Shown here: positions 1-13,185 of the stretch, in pieces
How positions within the stretch are numbered: the stretch's first letter is position 1
Layout: the number at the start of each line of letters is the position of its first letter
Source: Lotus japonicus
Taxonomy: Eukaryota; Streptophyta; Magnoliopsida; Fabales; Fabaceae
Assembly (NCBI RefSeq): GCF_012489685.1
Contig: NC_080043.1
Location: 61,373,920 to 61,437,919 of the forward strand
Direction of reading: 5' to 3'
DNA length: 64,000 nucleotides
Position numbers and translations under genes: made by a program
The notes under the pieces: model-generated
Databases searched by the model: none
Told to the model about the DNA's origin: nothing
What the model saw: only the letters and a program-made list of their open reading frames with translations

Positions 1-1671
1 TACTAAACCTTAGCCTCTAAAGTCACATCTAAAGTTCCAGAACAAACTTAGCCAATCTTTCTACCTCACTTAGGCTAAATGCACAAACTTTATGTTTCAA
101 GGACTAAAGTCCAAAGATAAAATATTTGTGAATTTTAAAGAAAGGTCCTTAAGAAAAACACATTTCGCAAACAACTCTCAACTTTTAAGTAATTCAACCC
201 TAGTCCCTTGATATGCACATAATCACGAAAAGGTCCTCACATAAAGGTAAGTTCTTTTTCAACCCTCAATCTTTAATAAATTTATCAAACAGACCCCAAT
301 ACTTTTAAAACTCCGGTTTAACCCAAAACTTCTCAGCCTCTTGTGTTTTAATCCTAAAGTTTTCCCATAATAAACTTTTAGTCCTCACACTTAGCTTATG
401 ATTTTCACTACACAAAAACACGTTTCAGAATTAATTTTCCACACCCAAAATATGTGCCATAGCCTCGGCCACCCTGACATAACCATGTACAAATTTTCCT
501 TTTTCCCCAAATCACTTCCAAAGTTATTTTAAACATTTAAAAAAACAACTAATCAAAGCTTAAATTAAAATCACTAAAACATCAAAATCACTTAACTCAA
601 AAAACAACTTTTTAGAAAACTAATCGGTGAAATCTATAGGTCCGGTGATGGGAAATAACATTGGTAAAAGCACTTTGGAAAAAGCTCTAATTGAAATTAT
701 TACAAAGATAATAACTCAACCTTTTTGGAAATGAAAACCATGGTTCACTAGATCTTTTCCATAGTCATAACTTTAATGAAGATACTAGGTGTGGAAACTA
801 AAAGGGTAAATTTAATTGACTAAAAGATAAGCAAAGAAAAGAGAAGAAGTTTTACATAAAATTGGAAGATGAAGATGATGGTGCTGCACAAGAGAGGAAT
901 CACGTGAGGGAGGAAAAGGGAGCATGATGTGCGTTTTTTTATGCTGCCCAGGGGAAAGAAAAGAGAGGAAGAATAAGTGGAAAGAATTGGTGAGCTGCAG
1001 CAAAATAAATGAAAAGAAAGGAAAAAGTGTTGCAAGGAATAAAAGAAAAGAAAAGAAGAAGAGAAAGAGAAGTCTGCAGAAGAAGAAGAGAGAAAGATAT
1101 TATGAAGAAAAGAAGGAAAAGTCACAAGTGAGAAAGAGAGTGGTACCAGATATATATATATATATATATAGAAATAGAGAAGAAGAAGAATAAGAAAGAA
1201 AGATTATGGTCTGCTGCAAGAGAAAGAAAGAAACGTGACAATTGAAAGAGAAGGAGGGAGTGAACGTGAGTCACAGAGGATGAGGATGGATTATTTAGAT
1301 ATTTAGGGAAGATATTTTGAGAAGATATTTATAAAACCGGTACTAATTGATTTAGGCACCGAAGGATTTAACTCATAGAGTTAAGAGAAAATATAATGGT
1401 GATAAATTACTATATCAAGAATTATGGGGAACACTATGAAATGATAAAATATAAAATTGAATCACTCTGGGCAAAATAAAATGATTAATGAACCAAGAAA
1501 TGAGTAGAAACTGAGCTAAAGAATAACAGTGAGACATTTAGAACAAATATGACGTCGTTATATTATGCGTATAAGCTAAATATAAATTATAAGATAGAAT
1601 CCGGCGACAGAATTTCAGAATTCGAAACAGGTTTCTTGAAATTTAAGCAAACGATTCACTAACGGTGTTAA
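1..1671 (-). mobile_element. inner part of a long Tekay-like LTR (distal to the Athila insertion)
   Basis: Continues the minus-strand LTR that starts at 11552, after removal of the Athila element and one TSD. It has no coding capacity. It is CT-rich on the minus strand (about 850-1260), contains an AT dinucleotide run (1149-1170), and runs off the left edge. The internal region of the element, if present, is outside the window. Confidence 0.6.
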
Positions 1672-1676
1672 TCGAT

Positions 1677-3003
1677 TGTTGGTCAATTCGCAAGTGTACG
1701 AATACCTCCGGGTTTTAAATTATCGAACCACAGGGAATTAGATTGCAAATTCAGTTTAAGATTCCAGTTCAAAGTTGAAAAGCAAGTAAAATTCAGTTTT
1801 ATAAGCTGGTTGTTTCTTGAGTTTGTAAAAGACAAGTAATCACGTAATAAGGCGATTTAAAAAACAGAGATGAAATTCCCTTGGGTTCTTGTTCAACTAA
1901 TTCAGTTTTAGCAAACCTTTCTATTCAATCAATCCGGAGTCTCTCCTTGATATTCTAGCCTAGATAGTCATCTATCGATGCCTCGTAAAGAAAACCCTTC
2001 CTAACCAATAGATAGGTTCAATTCCTTGATAACCTAAACAATTGCTAGGAGCACTAAGCATACAAATCAGGCCAACAAACCCCAACCCTTCCTCTATCCC
2101 TAGCAGCAAGTATAGAAGGAGTAATCTCACCACAAGTCCCAATTCTATAACAAACTATCGTTATGTTTATAGAAAAGTAAAAAGCTAGCATGCATTCAAG
2201 CTTGAAAGGTAAAGCATAGAAGTGAGATTCAAGGGTTTACTCAGAACATCATGAATAGAAATGGATTGAAAGCTAAAACATCCAAAGTCTTACAAAGAAC
2301 CCAAAGCAAAAGGGGTTTTAGCCAAGCATGGCTATGAAATCCATGCTAGAAAATAAAGATAAAACCTGGAACATAAGACCTAGGGAAAGCTCCCAAAGCT
2401 TCAGAACTCAAGCTCTCTCTTCTATCTTATGTAAAAATTGATAAAAATGACAAAAGGTACAAAAGAAATGACAAAAAGCCTATTTATAGGCAAACATGTC
2501 GAATCTGGGCGCTCAGGCGCCAATTCAGAGGGCCTGAGCGCCAATTGCATGTAAAAACATGCTCTCTGGACCCAATTGGCGCCTAGGCGCCCATCCCCCA
2601 GCGCCTAGGCGCTCAAGCTCGCTTGAAAAGGGCTTTTTGGCTTCTGAAACTCCTCTTTTCAATCCTCTTTAAGTTTCCCATCAATTCCAAGCTTATTGGC
2701 CTTCTTCCTTCTTCAGTTCCTGATCTGAAACTTAACCAACAAGCCAAGGAAAATTCTAGAAGCTCAAAGAGCTTCTTATCACAAGAGATCCTTCAATTAA
2801 CACCTTAAAACCATGGAAGTCCTAAACTTTACCTAAAATGCAAGAAAACTCCCTATAAAACTACTAAATTACCAAAACAAAATAAAGACTAAAGAAAAGA
2901 TAAAAATGCATGAGAATGCAAGAAACACTACATGAGACTCAACAAAAAGACTCAAAACTATCAAAGAAATGACCCTAAAAACACTACTAAAATAGGGTCA
3001 TCA
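1677..3003 (-). repeat. 3' LTR of the Athila-type element
   Basis: 1327 bp, TGTTGGTCAATTCG...AGGGTCATCA on the + strand. Minus-strand TATA region GCCTATAAATAGGC (2477-2490). Just upstream of it on the minus strand (2505-2620) lie palindromes such as GGCGCCTAGGCGCC and AGCGCCTAGGCGCT. Confidence 0.93.
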
Positions 3004-4339
3004 CACCACTATACTCAACGACAGCTCGCCCTCGAGCGTAAATAACACTCGCTTGCCCTCAAGCGCAAGAAATGCTCCCAAACAAGTGCTCTCAACAAGG
3101 AATACTTCACAAAAACAGGGGGACAAAGTAATCACGGCTAGTTCCAAGAGAAAGATCCAACAACCTACTTCATGCATCTTTTGAAAAGAGAAGAGTGTAG
3201 AGTCCATTCATGAGAAACAAATAGAACTACGAATCCTAGGACGAGATGTTAATTTAGTGCACTGAGCACACAAGCAAGTTCATAGGTCCTGAATGTCGTT
3301 CACCCAATAGCAACAAAGATTAAGCATGCAAATATTCAAAGAGACTTTCAAAAGGGTTGAAACATTGACTAGGAAAAACATGATGGTGGTTGGACCCTAA
3401 GGGAAAACTAGGCTTTCAAGCACACTGAGTGTGGTCCTCTTCTAATAACCCCGGAGCTTACAACACACTTTTTTTACAAGTCTCTTGCACCCACCTTTTC
3501 AATTTTTTTCTTTTTTCCAACTCCAACTTTTGGTTAGGAGCCCTTTTTCTTTCCTTCTTCTCTACTGATTTTTTCTTTTTGGGGCAAGAGTCTATTTCTC
3601 AATCTTCCAGCTCCAAACAACACAACAAGGACCATCACTCCCCAATATTCCACCCAAACATCCGTCCCAAAAACTTGGCTACAACAAATTCTCCAATAAG
3701 GCTCAAATGGGACAACTAAAGACAATGTTCGAACAATGAATTCAGAATCTCAAGAAATCCTACAAGTCTCAAGAATAAAGCAAGAATCACTAAGCATGCT
3801 ATGAGCGAAATCAACGCAGAACCAAGAATTGCAAGTGAGTCAGGATCCTCCAGGAACATTTTATGGTGAAGGTTCAAAGATAGACCCTTAATGGACTCAC
3901 CTCGACTCTTTTCTCAAGAAACACTCGGAAGACCGAAGTCTCCTCCTCTCTTCCCCAAACATGCAATCACTCATCCCCAAAAACAAACACAAGTATTCAC
4001 AAAAAACATTTTCAAACCAGCACAAGTAGGGAAGCAAAACTATAGCTAAAGCATGTGAGTATAGGGAAGTAAAAGACCCCAAAAACAAAAACTTAAATAA
4101 CAATGCATGCTTAAAATAAAAAGCTACAAAAGGAAGATATGAAAAGATGCATGAGCTAAACTAAAGGAAAGAGTTGACCTTCTTTACCAATTACCATGGA
4201 GGTCTTAGAGTCACCTCCTGCTCTAGAATTTAGGCTCTCAATCCCTGCAAAATGCAACAAACAAACAAGCAAAATAACAAAACTTGGGTTGTCTCCCAAG
4301 CAGCCCATTGTTATAGTCTTAGGTAGACTATCCCCCTTA
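3004..4339 (-). other. Athila 3' non-coding region
   Basis: Between the pol stop and the 3' LTR. Athila-group elements often carry an envelope-like ORF here. I see only short, low-complexity open frames and no such gene. Confidence 0.7.
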
Positions 4340-7300
4340 TCAAGGAGGTTTGAAAAACATGGCTTCCAACTTCAGCACCTCACCACCTTGGTACACTTTC
4401 AACCTCTGTCCATTCACGGTGAAAGTGTTCTTGGACTCTGGGTTTTCAACCTCAACAGCACCATGAGGAAACACCCTCTTGACCACAAAGGGTCCAGACC
4501 ATCTAGACTTAAGCTTCCCAGGGAAGAGTCTCAATCTAGAATTGAAGAGCAGCACCAATTGCCCTGAGACAAATTCCCTATTCAAAATTCTCCTATCATG
4601 CCACTTCTTCGTCTTTTCCTTATAGATGCTAGCATTCTCGTAAGCTCGGAGTCGAAACTCATCAAGCTCATTCAATTGCAAGAGTCTCTTCTCGCTAGCA
4701 ACTTTCCAATCAAAATTCAATTTCCTTATGGCCCAATAAGCCTTGTGTTCTAACTCCACAGGTAAGTGACACGCTTTCCCAAAAACTAAATGGAAAGGAG
4801 AGGTACCAATCAGAGTTTTAAAAGCGGTTTGGTAGGCCCATAAAGCATCGTCGATTTTCCTTGACCAATCCTTTCTGGAAGAATCTACCACCTTTTCAAG
4901 AATACGTTTTAACTCCCGATTAGAAATCTCAACTTGCCCACTAGTTTGGGGGTGATAGGGGGTAGACACTTTGTGCTTAACACCATATTTTTCCAAGAGA
5001 GACTCGAAAGCTCTATTGCAAAAGTGGGTACCCCCATCACTTATAATTGCCCTAGGTACACCAAACCTAGTAAAAATATTCTTTTTTAGAAAAGCAACCA
5101 CCACCTTAGAGTCATTTGTTGAGAGTGCAGCGGCTTCAACCCACTTGGAAACATAATCCACAGCCACTAAAATATACTGGCAACCAAAAGAAGGTGGGAA
5201 AGGTCCCATGAAATCGATGCCCTAAACATCAAACAACTCAATTTCCAAAATATTCTTGAGGGGCATCTCATTTCTCCTTGAGATGTTACCAGTTCGTTGA
5301 CATCTATCACAACTCTCAACAAAAGCTCTACTATCCCTATGCAGTGTAGGCCAATAGAAACCACTTTGGAGAACCTTAGCAGCGGTCCTCTCCCCACTAA
5401 AATGTCCACCATAACTTGATCCATGGCAATGCCAAAGAATTTTCTCAAAATCAACTTCTGGGATACACCTTCTAATGACTCCATCAGAACAAATTTTGAA
5501 AAGGAAAGGGTCATCCCAGAGGTAAGATTTTGCATCATGCATAAATTTTTTCTTTTGCTGCCATGTCAAGTCATGGGGAATAAGTCCAGCAACACGGAAA
5601 TTAGCAAAGTGTACATACCAGGGTAGGGGTTCCTCGGTGGAAACAGCTAGGAGTTTCTCATCCGGGAACTTCTCTTGAATAGGTATTGGGCTGCACGCCC
5701 CACCTTCCAATCTTGACAAATGGTCTGCCACGCCATTGTCCTTGCCTCTCCGGTCAATGATCTCAAGGTCAAACTCTTGAAGGAGTAAGACCCATCGAAT
5801 CAACCTTGGCTTAGAGTCCTGTTTAGCAAACAAATGCCTCAAAGCAGCATGGTCAGTATGAACAATTACTTTAAAACCCAAGATGTAAGGCCTAAACTTT
5901 TCACAAGCAAAGACTACACCCAACAACTCTTTTTCAGTTGTAGTGTAGTTCCTTTGGGCCTCATTTAACACTCTACTTGCATAGTATATCACATACAACA
6001 CTCTTTCTTTCTTTTGACACAAGACAGCCCCTAAAGCTAGATCACTAGCATCACACATGATTTCAAATGGTAGAGACCAATCCGGAGCAACAATTACCGG
6101 GGCTGTCACCAAACTCTCTTTAATCAACTCAAAAGCTTTCAAACAATTCTCATCAAAAGTAAAAGGTGCTTCCTTCTCGAGCAAGTTGGTCATAGGCTTA
6201 GCTAATTTGGAAAAGTCTTTAATAAACCGCCTATAAAATCCAGCATGCCCAAGGAAACTCCTAATACCCTTGATGTTAGTCGGGGGAGGGAGCTTTTCAA
6301 TGACTTCAATCTTAGCTCTATCAACCTCAATCCCCTTTTCGGACACCTTGTGTCCAAGAACTATGCCATCCCTAACCATGAAATGGCATTTCTCCCAATT
6401 CAAGACCAAGTTGGTCTCTTGACATCTTTTCAGAACCAAGGCTAAATTCCTTAGACAAGCATCAAAACTTGGACCAAAAACAGAGAAGTCGTCCATAAAA
6501 ATTTCGATGCAAGTCTCTATCAAGTCAGAGAAAATAGCAAACATACACCTTTGGAAAGTAGCTGGGGCATTGCAAAGCCCAAATGGCATTCTCTTATAAG
6601 CAAACACGCCGTAAGGGCAAGTGAATGCCGTCTTCTCTTGGTCTTCCGGTGCAACACAAATTTGGTTGTACCCGGAATAGCCATCAAGAAAACAGTAATA
6701 TTGATGCCCAGCCAACTTATCCAGCATTTGATCTATGAAAGGAAAAGGAAAGTGATCCTTTCTAGTTACCGAATTCAGCCTTCGGTAGTCAATACAAACC
6801 CTCCACTTCGTCACTTGACGAGTGGGAATCAGCTCATTGTTCTCATTGGCAACCACAGTGATGCCTCCTTTCTTGGGAACCACTTGAACGGGACTTACCC
6901 ATTCACTATCCGAAATTGGATAAATCACACCTGCGTCAAGCAATTTGATTATCTCTTTCCTCACCACATCCTTCATGGAAGGGTTAAGTCTTCTTTGAGG
7001 TTGGACTATAGGTTTGTAATTTTCTTCCAACAAAATTTTATGCATGCATATCGCAGGGCTAATGCCTTTGATATCATCAATAGTCCAACCCAAAGCTGAC
7101 TTGTGATCCCTCAAAACTCTGAGGAGTTTCTCCTCTTCCAAGGGAGTGAGAGCACTATTCAAAATAACATGTTTATTCTCACCTTCCTCAAGATAAGCAT
7201 ACTTGAGAGAGGAAGGGAGTGGCTTGAGCTCACTCTTCTCCTCAATTGGAATCTCCTCATCCCTAGTTAACTCTTCTTTCCAAATGCTTTTGGTGGCAAG

Positions 7301-9532
7301 AGATGAGATAGATTCTAATTGAGATAGAGTAGCATTCACCTCATGATACAAAGAATCAAGTTCCCTCTCAAGATTTTGGTCCTCTATCTCTAACCCCTCC
7401 ATGATTGTTGTTTCCAAGGGGTCCTTAATAGATATCCTAACAAACTCTTCACACACGAGCTCATCCACTACTTCACATCGGAAAACTTCCTCATCCGCTC
7501 GGTGTTTCAAAGAGTCAAAAATATTGAAGAGGACCTCATCTTCACCTACTTTCAAAGTTAGAGTTCCCTTAGCCACCTTAATCTCAGCCTCACCAGTGGC
7601 TAAGAATGGTCTCCCCAGTATGAGAGGAACTTTAGAGTCCTCTTCCATGTCTAAAATGACAAAATCCACTGGGAAGACAAACTTATCCACCTTAACCACA
7701 ACATCTTCAATGATCTCGTAGGGGGTTTTTAAGGACCTATCCGCCATTTGCAAAGAAATCATAGTCGGGGTAACCTCACCTAAGTTCAACCTTTTAAACA
7801 TACTAAGCGGCATCAAGTTGATACTCGCTCCTAGGTCACACAAGGCTTCTACCATAGTTAACCCCTCTATCTCCACCGGAATAGTAAAGCTCCCGGGATC
7901 TCTCCTCTTTTTAGGCATCTTCCTTTGCAAAATGGCACTACACTCTTCGGTCATCAAGATAGTTTCATCGACCTCACTCAACTTCCTTCTCTTACTGAGG
8001 ATATCTTTCATGAACTTAGCATAGATTGGCATTTGCTCCAAGGCTTCGGAGAAAGGAATGTTAATGTGAAGCTTCTTAAAAACCTCTAAGAACTTAGAAA
8101 ATTGTTTATCCAAATTTTTCTTCACCAAAGCCTTGGGAAATGGAATCTTGCGGAGTTCAGGAGTATGGGTATTAACAACTCTAGTCCTAGTAGGCTCTCT
8201 AGCTCTTTCCTCCATAACACCCTCATCTCTTTCTACCTCAGCTTCCTCACTTTTCTCTCCCTCAATTTTCTCCTCTGGCCCATGTAACACTCTTCCACTC
8301 CTAGTAGAAACCACAGCAATATTTTCTTGCTCAGTCAAAGTTAAAGTTTCGGAAGAAAAATTACCTTGGTGATTCTCGGACATTTGCTTTGCTAGCTGTC
8401 CCAATTGACTCTCCAAGCTCTTGATAGCCATATCATGGCTCTTGTAATTGCTCGATGTATGATCAATGAATCTCTCAATCAGCTCCTCAAGACTCTTCTT
8501 GCCAACCGTCTTTACAACAATTTGCGGCTGGACAAGAAGCCCTTGTTCTGAGGTTGGAGCTTTTCCTCCTTGAGTCAATGTTCTGACCTTGCCACCATCA
8601 TCATTGACAGTACACTGGTCACTATCATGAGATTCACCACAAAATTTGCACTCCAAACTAGTTACTCTCGCTCCAATGGACTTGGCAACCTGAATATGTT
8701 TCCGCATTTCCGCTACTTCCTCGGAGAGTTGCTTGTTGGAGGCTATGAGCTTATCATAAGATTCCACTTCAAAAGAACTTCTTCGGATTTGGCGTTCATT
8801 CTCGGAGTTCATGGCTCTCATCGCCATTTTCTCTATCAAATCATACCCCGCTTGTGGGGGAAGAGCATCGAACTCCCCACTTGAAGCCGCGTCCAAGCCA
8901 AACCGTGATGAATATAGTAACCCATCATAGAACTTCGCCACACATTCAGCTTGAGTGAGATTGTGTTGAGGACATTTCCTCAAAAGCTTCTTGAAATGCT
9001 CCCAAGCCTCATAAAGATTTTCATCTGAGGATTGTGTGAACGTCATGATGTCATTTTTCAATTTCCTCAAGAGGGACCTTGGGAAGAACCTTGTTGTGAA
9101 TTTTTCTGCAAGGTCTTCCCAAGTAGTGAGACTCCCTTGAGGTTGTGAGTTCAGCCAATCCTCTGCTGCGTCCTTCAAAGAGAAGGGAAATATGCTCAAC
9201 CGGATTGCTTCTGAAGAAACATTCACCACCCGATAAGTGTTGCAATTCCGGATGAACTTCTCCATATGAGCATGAGGATCTTCTGAGGAACCTCCACCAT
9301 ATTGGCTTTGGCTCACCATGTTGATGAACGCAGGTCTTAATTCAAAGTTCCCCACTCCTTCGGGAATGACAATACTTCCGGGATAGTCAAAGCTCATGGA
9401 CCCCGAAGTTAGTTCCCGAAGAGTTCGGTTGGCATTCTCAACTTCTTGTTCACGCAAGCGGAGGGTGATACCCTCTTGGATCCTTGCCTCAATGTGGGCT
9501 TGCATCTCCTCCTCTGTCATGCGGCCACCCAT
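4340..9532 (-). pseudogene. Athila gag-pol, one in-frame stop
   Basis: Start ATG at 9532-9530 (MGGRMTEEEMQAHIEARIQ), preferred to an upstream in-frame ATG at 9595. Domains on the minus strand: gag (WLNSQPQGSLTTWEDLAEKF), zinc knuckle CKFCGESHDSDQC (8611-8652), protease CDLGASINLM (about 7812-7846), RT with YRRLNSVTRKDHFPFPFIDQ and FMDD (6489-6500), RNase H CDASDLALGAVL (about 6040), integrase HHCC (about 5300-5440) and core (DYVSKWVEA, about 5139-5160) to the C-terminus at 4340. A TAG at 5224-5222 splits it inside integrase; the next codon continues in the same frame. The stop is one G-to-A change from a tryptophan codon. Everything else is open for more than 1,700 codons. Confidence 0.92.
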
Positions 9533-9644
9533 GGTGGTGCCTCTCTTGAAAGCAACCTGCGTATGACACTCACAGAGAAAGATTAGTAGCACCAATTCTA
9601 GACAAGTTAAAACTTAAAACTTAAACCAAAAATCGCAAAACAAT

Positions 9645-9662
9645 TCCCCGGCAACGGCGCCA
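9645..9662 (-). promoter_or_regulatory. Athila primer-binding site
   Basis: Minus strand TGGCGCCGTTGCCGGGGA, six bases inside the 5' LTR end. This sequence is the known PBS type of Athila/Calypso elements. Confidence 0.9.
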
Positions 9663-9668
9663 AAAACT

Positions 9669-10999
9669 TGTTGGTCAATTCGCAAGTGTACGAATACCTC
9701 CGGGTTTCAAATTATCGAACCATAGGGAATTAGATTGCAAATTCAGTTTAAGATTCCAATTCAAAGTTGAAAAGCAAGTAAAATTCAGTTTTATAAGCTG
9801 GTTGTTTCTTGAGTTTGTAAAAGACAAGTAATCACGTAATAAGGCGATTTAAAAAACAGAGATGAAATTGCCTTGGGTTCTTGTTCAACTAATTCAGTTT
9901 TAGCAAACCTTTCTATTCAATCAATCCGGAGTCTCTCCTTGATGTTCTAGCCTAGATAGTCATCTATCGATGCCTCGTAAAGAAAACCCTTCCTAACCAA
10001 TAGATAGGTTCAATTCCTTGATAACCTAAACAATTGCTAGGAGCACTAAGCATACAAATCAGGCCAACAAACCCCAACCCTTCCTCTATCCCTAGCAGCA
10101 AGTATAGAAGGAGTAATCTCACCACAAGTCCCAATTCTATAACAAACTATCGTTATGTTTATAGAAAAGTAAAAAGCTAGCATACATTCAAGATTGAAAG
10201 GTAAAGCATAGAAGTGAGATTCAAGGGTTTACTCAGAACATCATGAATAGAAATGGATTGAAAGCTAAAACATCCAAAGTCTTACAAAGAACCCAAAGCA
10301 AAAGGGGTTTTAGCCAAGCATGGCTATGAAATCCATGCTAGAAAATAAAGATAAAACCTGGAACATAAGACCTAGGGAAAGCTCCCAAAGCTTCAGAACT
10401 CAAGCTCTCTCTTCTATCTTATGTAAAAATTGATAAAAATGACAAAAGGTACAAAAGAAATGACAAAAAGCTTATTTATAGGCAAATAGGTCGAATCTGG
10501 GCGCTCAGGCGCCAATTCAGAGCGCCTGAGCACCAATTGCATGTAAAAACATGCTCTCTGGACCCAATTGGCGCCTAGGCGCCCATCCCCCAGCGCCTAG
10601 GTGCTCAAGCTCGCCTGAAAAGGGCTTTTTTGCTTCTGAAACTCCTCTTTTCAATCCTCTTTAAGTTTCCCATCAATTCCAAGCTTATTGGCCTTCTTCC
10701 TTCTTCAGTTCCTGATCTGAAACTTAACCAACAAGCCAAGGAAAATTCTAGAAGCTCAAAGAGCTTATTAGCATAAGAGATCCTTCAATTAACACCATAA
10801 AACCATGCAAGTCCTAAACTTTACCTAAAATGCAAGAAAACTCCCTATAAAACTACTAAATTACCAAAACAAAATAAAGACTAAAGAAAAGATAAAAATG
10901 CATGAGAATGCATGCATGAAACACTACATGAGACTCAACAAAAAGACTCAAAACTATCAAAGAAATGACCCTAAAAACACTACTAAAATAGGGTCATCA
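9669..10999 (-). repeat. 5' LTR of the Athila-type element
   Basis: 1331 bp. Same ends as the left LTR, with about twenty scattered differences and a 4-bp TGCA addition near 10912. Confidence 0.93.
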
Positions 11000-11004
11000 T
11001 CGAT

Positions 11005-11552
11005 TTAACCCGAAAAGTTACTTTTTGCAGTTGATGTCGGAAGAGAAAACTTCCTTCTGAAGAAAGGTAAAAAACATCGAAAGAAATGGGTGTACGCGTA
11101 TGGAATCTTCATTTGAAGCTCCGAATAGAAAAAGTCTTCATCGACAGTTTACTTTAAGGTTCTTGAGCTATCAGGGATTCAGTTCCGGCAAACTTCCGAG
11201 AATTGAAATCGGTCGTTCGTACAGTTCAGGGTTTCGTGTCGAAACACTTGTCAAGGAAAGGAATAAGAGAAATTTTTATATTCCTCTGAATATTTTTGAA
11301 TATCGTTTCTACAGTGCTTTAAGAGCAGATTAGCCATTTACTAACGTTTTTGCCCTAAGGCGGAAGTGAATAAGACTCGTGTTATAACCTATAGCGACTA
11401 TAGAACTATTCTTAGTCATTCCCTGAACTTTCTTTCTCTTTATACTAATCCGAACATTAAACACAAGTCATGTTCCCCTCGCGCTAACAAAAAATCCTAT
11501 GCGTGAGTTGGAAAATAGTTATTTATTTAATTCTAAAATCCTGGGTCTTACA
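11005..11552 (-). mobile_element. start of a long Tekay-like LTR
   Basis: The minus strand begins TGTAAGACCC at 11552 and matches the layout of the solo LTR at 52722 (CGGAAGTTTGCCG-type, CCGACAT and GCAAAAAG blocks in the same order). It is cut at 11004 by the Athila-type element. The flank 11553-11557 is TTCAT; the matching TSD would be beyond the left edge. Confidence 0.75.
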
Positions 11553-12477
11553 TTCATCCTTTTATAGACTTTAGCAGCGGTAGCATGGGTTTTAGGGTTG
11601 GCACGAGCTGAAGAAACAGATTGCAGTAACAGCAATTCAAAACGCAATCTTGATAGATTCGGTTTCTTATTGCACAAGTAAAGATAGAAACCAATCTTTT
11701 AACAAAGATTGTTTCAACAAATAACAACCCAACAAATAAACCCTTCTGGAATAACTACTTGCTCCTCAAGTAACTCAAAAACAAATCTTCAGTAAATCTT
11801 CAGAGGGCCCACAACAGAAACACAAGCTGAGGACTGATGCCCTAGCTACACGAGGATAGATGCCACGACATCTGCTTCGACAATCGGTTGTTTTGACAAA
11901 ATGCATGACAACATGTTCCAACACGTATTAACTACGGAAATTTATATTCCGTATTTTATCACGTCTTAGAATTCAAAAAATCATCATTCTACTTAAACTA
12001 CTTAATCTAACTACTTAATCTAACCACTTCAACTACTTAAACTAACAACATAACAACAAACAACCAACAACATTTACCTCAAATGCTATCTTGTTGCATC
12101 CAATGGTGGAGAGCTTGCCAATGAAGGAGTTGGTGGTGGTGGTAGGAAGAATGAAAGTGAGGTAGGAGAGGGTGAGGAGAGGGTGTTCTAGAGGCATTGA
12201 GGGGGTTAAGGGGGCTGGTGAGGGGTTGGTGACGGAGGAGTGATGGTGGAGGGGTTGGTGGAGGGAGGAGTAATGGTGGAAAAGGTGATGTCTGTCAGAG
12301 ATATAATACGGAAGTTTAACTTCCGTATTCTATTTTAGTGAATACAAAATTTTAATTTCCGTAGAGCATTTATGGGTTAAAAAAAACAGGTGGGGCGCGG
12401 AGCCCCATAGGGAGGGCCCCAAACCCAATTCCCATCTATTGCCAATTCACTTTGAACAACATAATCAGTTTAAAACG
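11553..12477. other. intergenic sequence with TTCCGTA palindromes
   Basis: No gene seen. Palindromes built on TACGGAA/TTCCGTA occur at 11933-11953 and 12305-12329, with a half site near 12350. 12115-12295 is GGT/GGA-rich, and a GC-rich hairpin GGGGCGCGGAGCCCC lies near 12393-12407. Confidence 0.5.
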
Positions 12478-13185
12478 GTGCCCACTAGGGTGGAAAATGA
12501 TCAAAATGGTCCATGGTGGACCAAGGGCTTCTTTAGTAATTTCCCTTTCCCATCCCCAACCCCTATCTCTCTCCCTCCCCCACCGCACCCCCTGCCTCTC
12601 TGTCCTCCCTCCCACACCGCACCCCCAACCCAGATCTTCGAACCAAAAACCCAGATCTTCACATATCAAGAAGCTGATCTTCGCACATTAGAAACCCAGA
12701 TCTACTCAGGTCAAGAAGCTGATCTTCGCACCGTGGATATATATATCTGACAAGCATGTGGAACTTGGATCTGGATCTTTGCCGGTGGTTTATGGTGACG
12801 GTTTCAAGGTTATTTTCAATTTTTTCCTATCTTCAAATTTCAACTCAAACAGAGATTTAAACATATTATTAGCATGTTCGGGGAGCTTGGTTTGCTAATT
12901 GCGTTTCTAATTTGGAGAATTTTGGGCTTTTGAATGGTACGTTGGATTGCTTCTTAATCGCGAGAAAACTTTATCCTCTCACCCGTTCTCATCTGATTTC
13001 TTCATGTGTTCACGGTGAGTGTTTGAGAGAAGAAGGGAAAGAAATGATATTACGCTCTTACCCTTTCAACATTAACTCAATCCTAACCACTCATTTTAAG
13101 AATATTCCAAAATCCCTTCATCCAACGGTTCTTAGGCACTTGTCCACCCATACCATTTCTATACTTGTCCACCCTAGTGGGCACC
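12478..13185. mobile_element. MITE-like element with about 55-bp terminal inverted repeats
   Basis: Left end GGTGCCCACTAGGGTGG, then AAATGGT and GGTGGAC. The right end read on the minus strand has the same series, GGTGCCCACTAGGGTGG, AAATGGT and GGTGGAC. 708 bp long with a CT-rich and GATCTTC-repeated left interior and no transposase. The TSD is unclear (TTTAAAAC against TTAAACAG). Confidence 0.65.

Larger units (their letters stand above)
1677..10999 (-). mobile_element. Athila-type Ty3/gypsy element, complete
   Basis: 9323 bp with TSD TCGAT (1672-1676, 11000-11004), inserted in the Tekay-like LTR. LTRs at 1677-3003 and 9669-10999 differ by roughly 2% by eye. The minus-strand PBS is of the tRNA-Asp-like type used by Athila/Calypso elements. 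The gag-pol frame is almost intact. No envelope-like ORF is seen in the 1.3 kb between pol and the 3' LTR. Confidence 0.93.

Noticed and set aside
924..1193. Lysine/glutamate-rich open frame
   Set aside because: It is a GA-rich low-complexity stretch in the long LTR with an AT microsatellite at its end; no family resemblance.
3004..4339. Envelope-like ORF of an Athila element
   Set aside because: No open frame with a signal peptide or membrane segment of reasonable length in the coding orientation; the short frames there are low-complexity.
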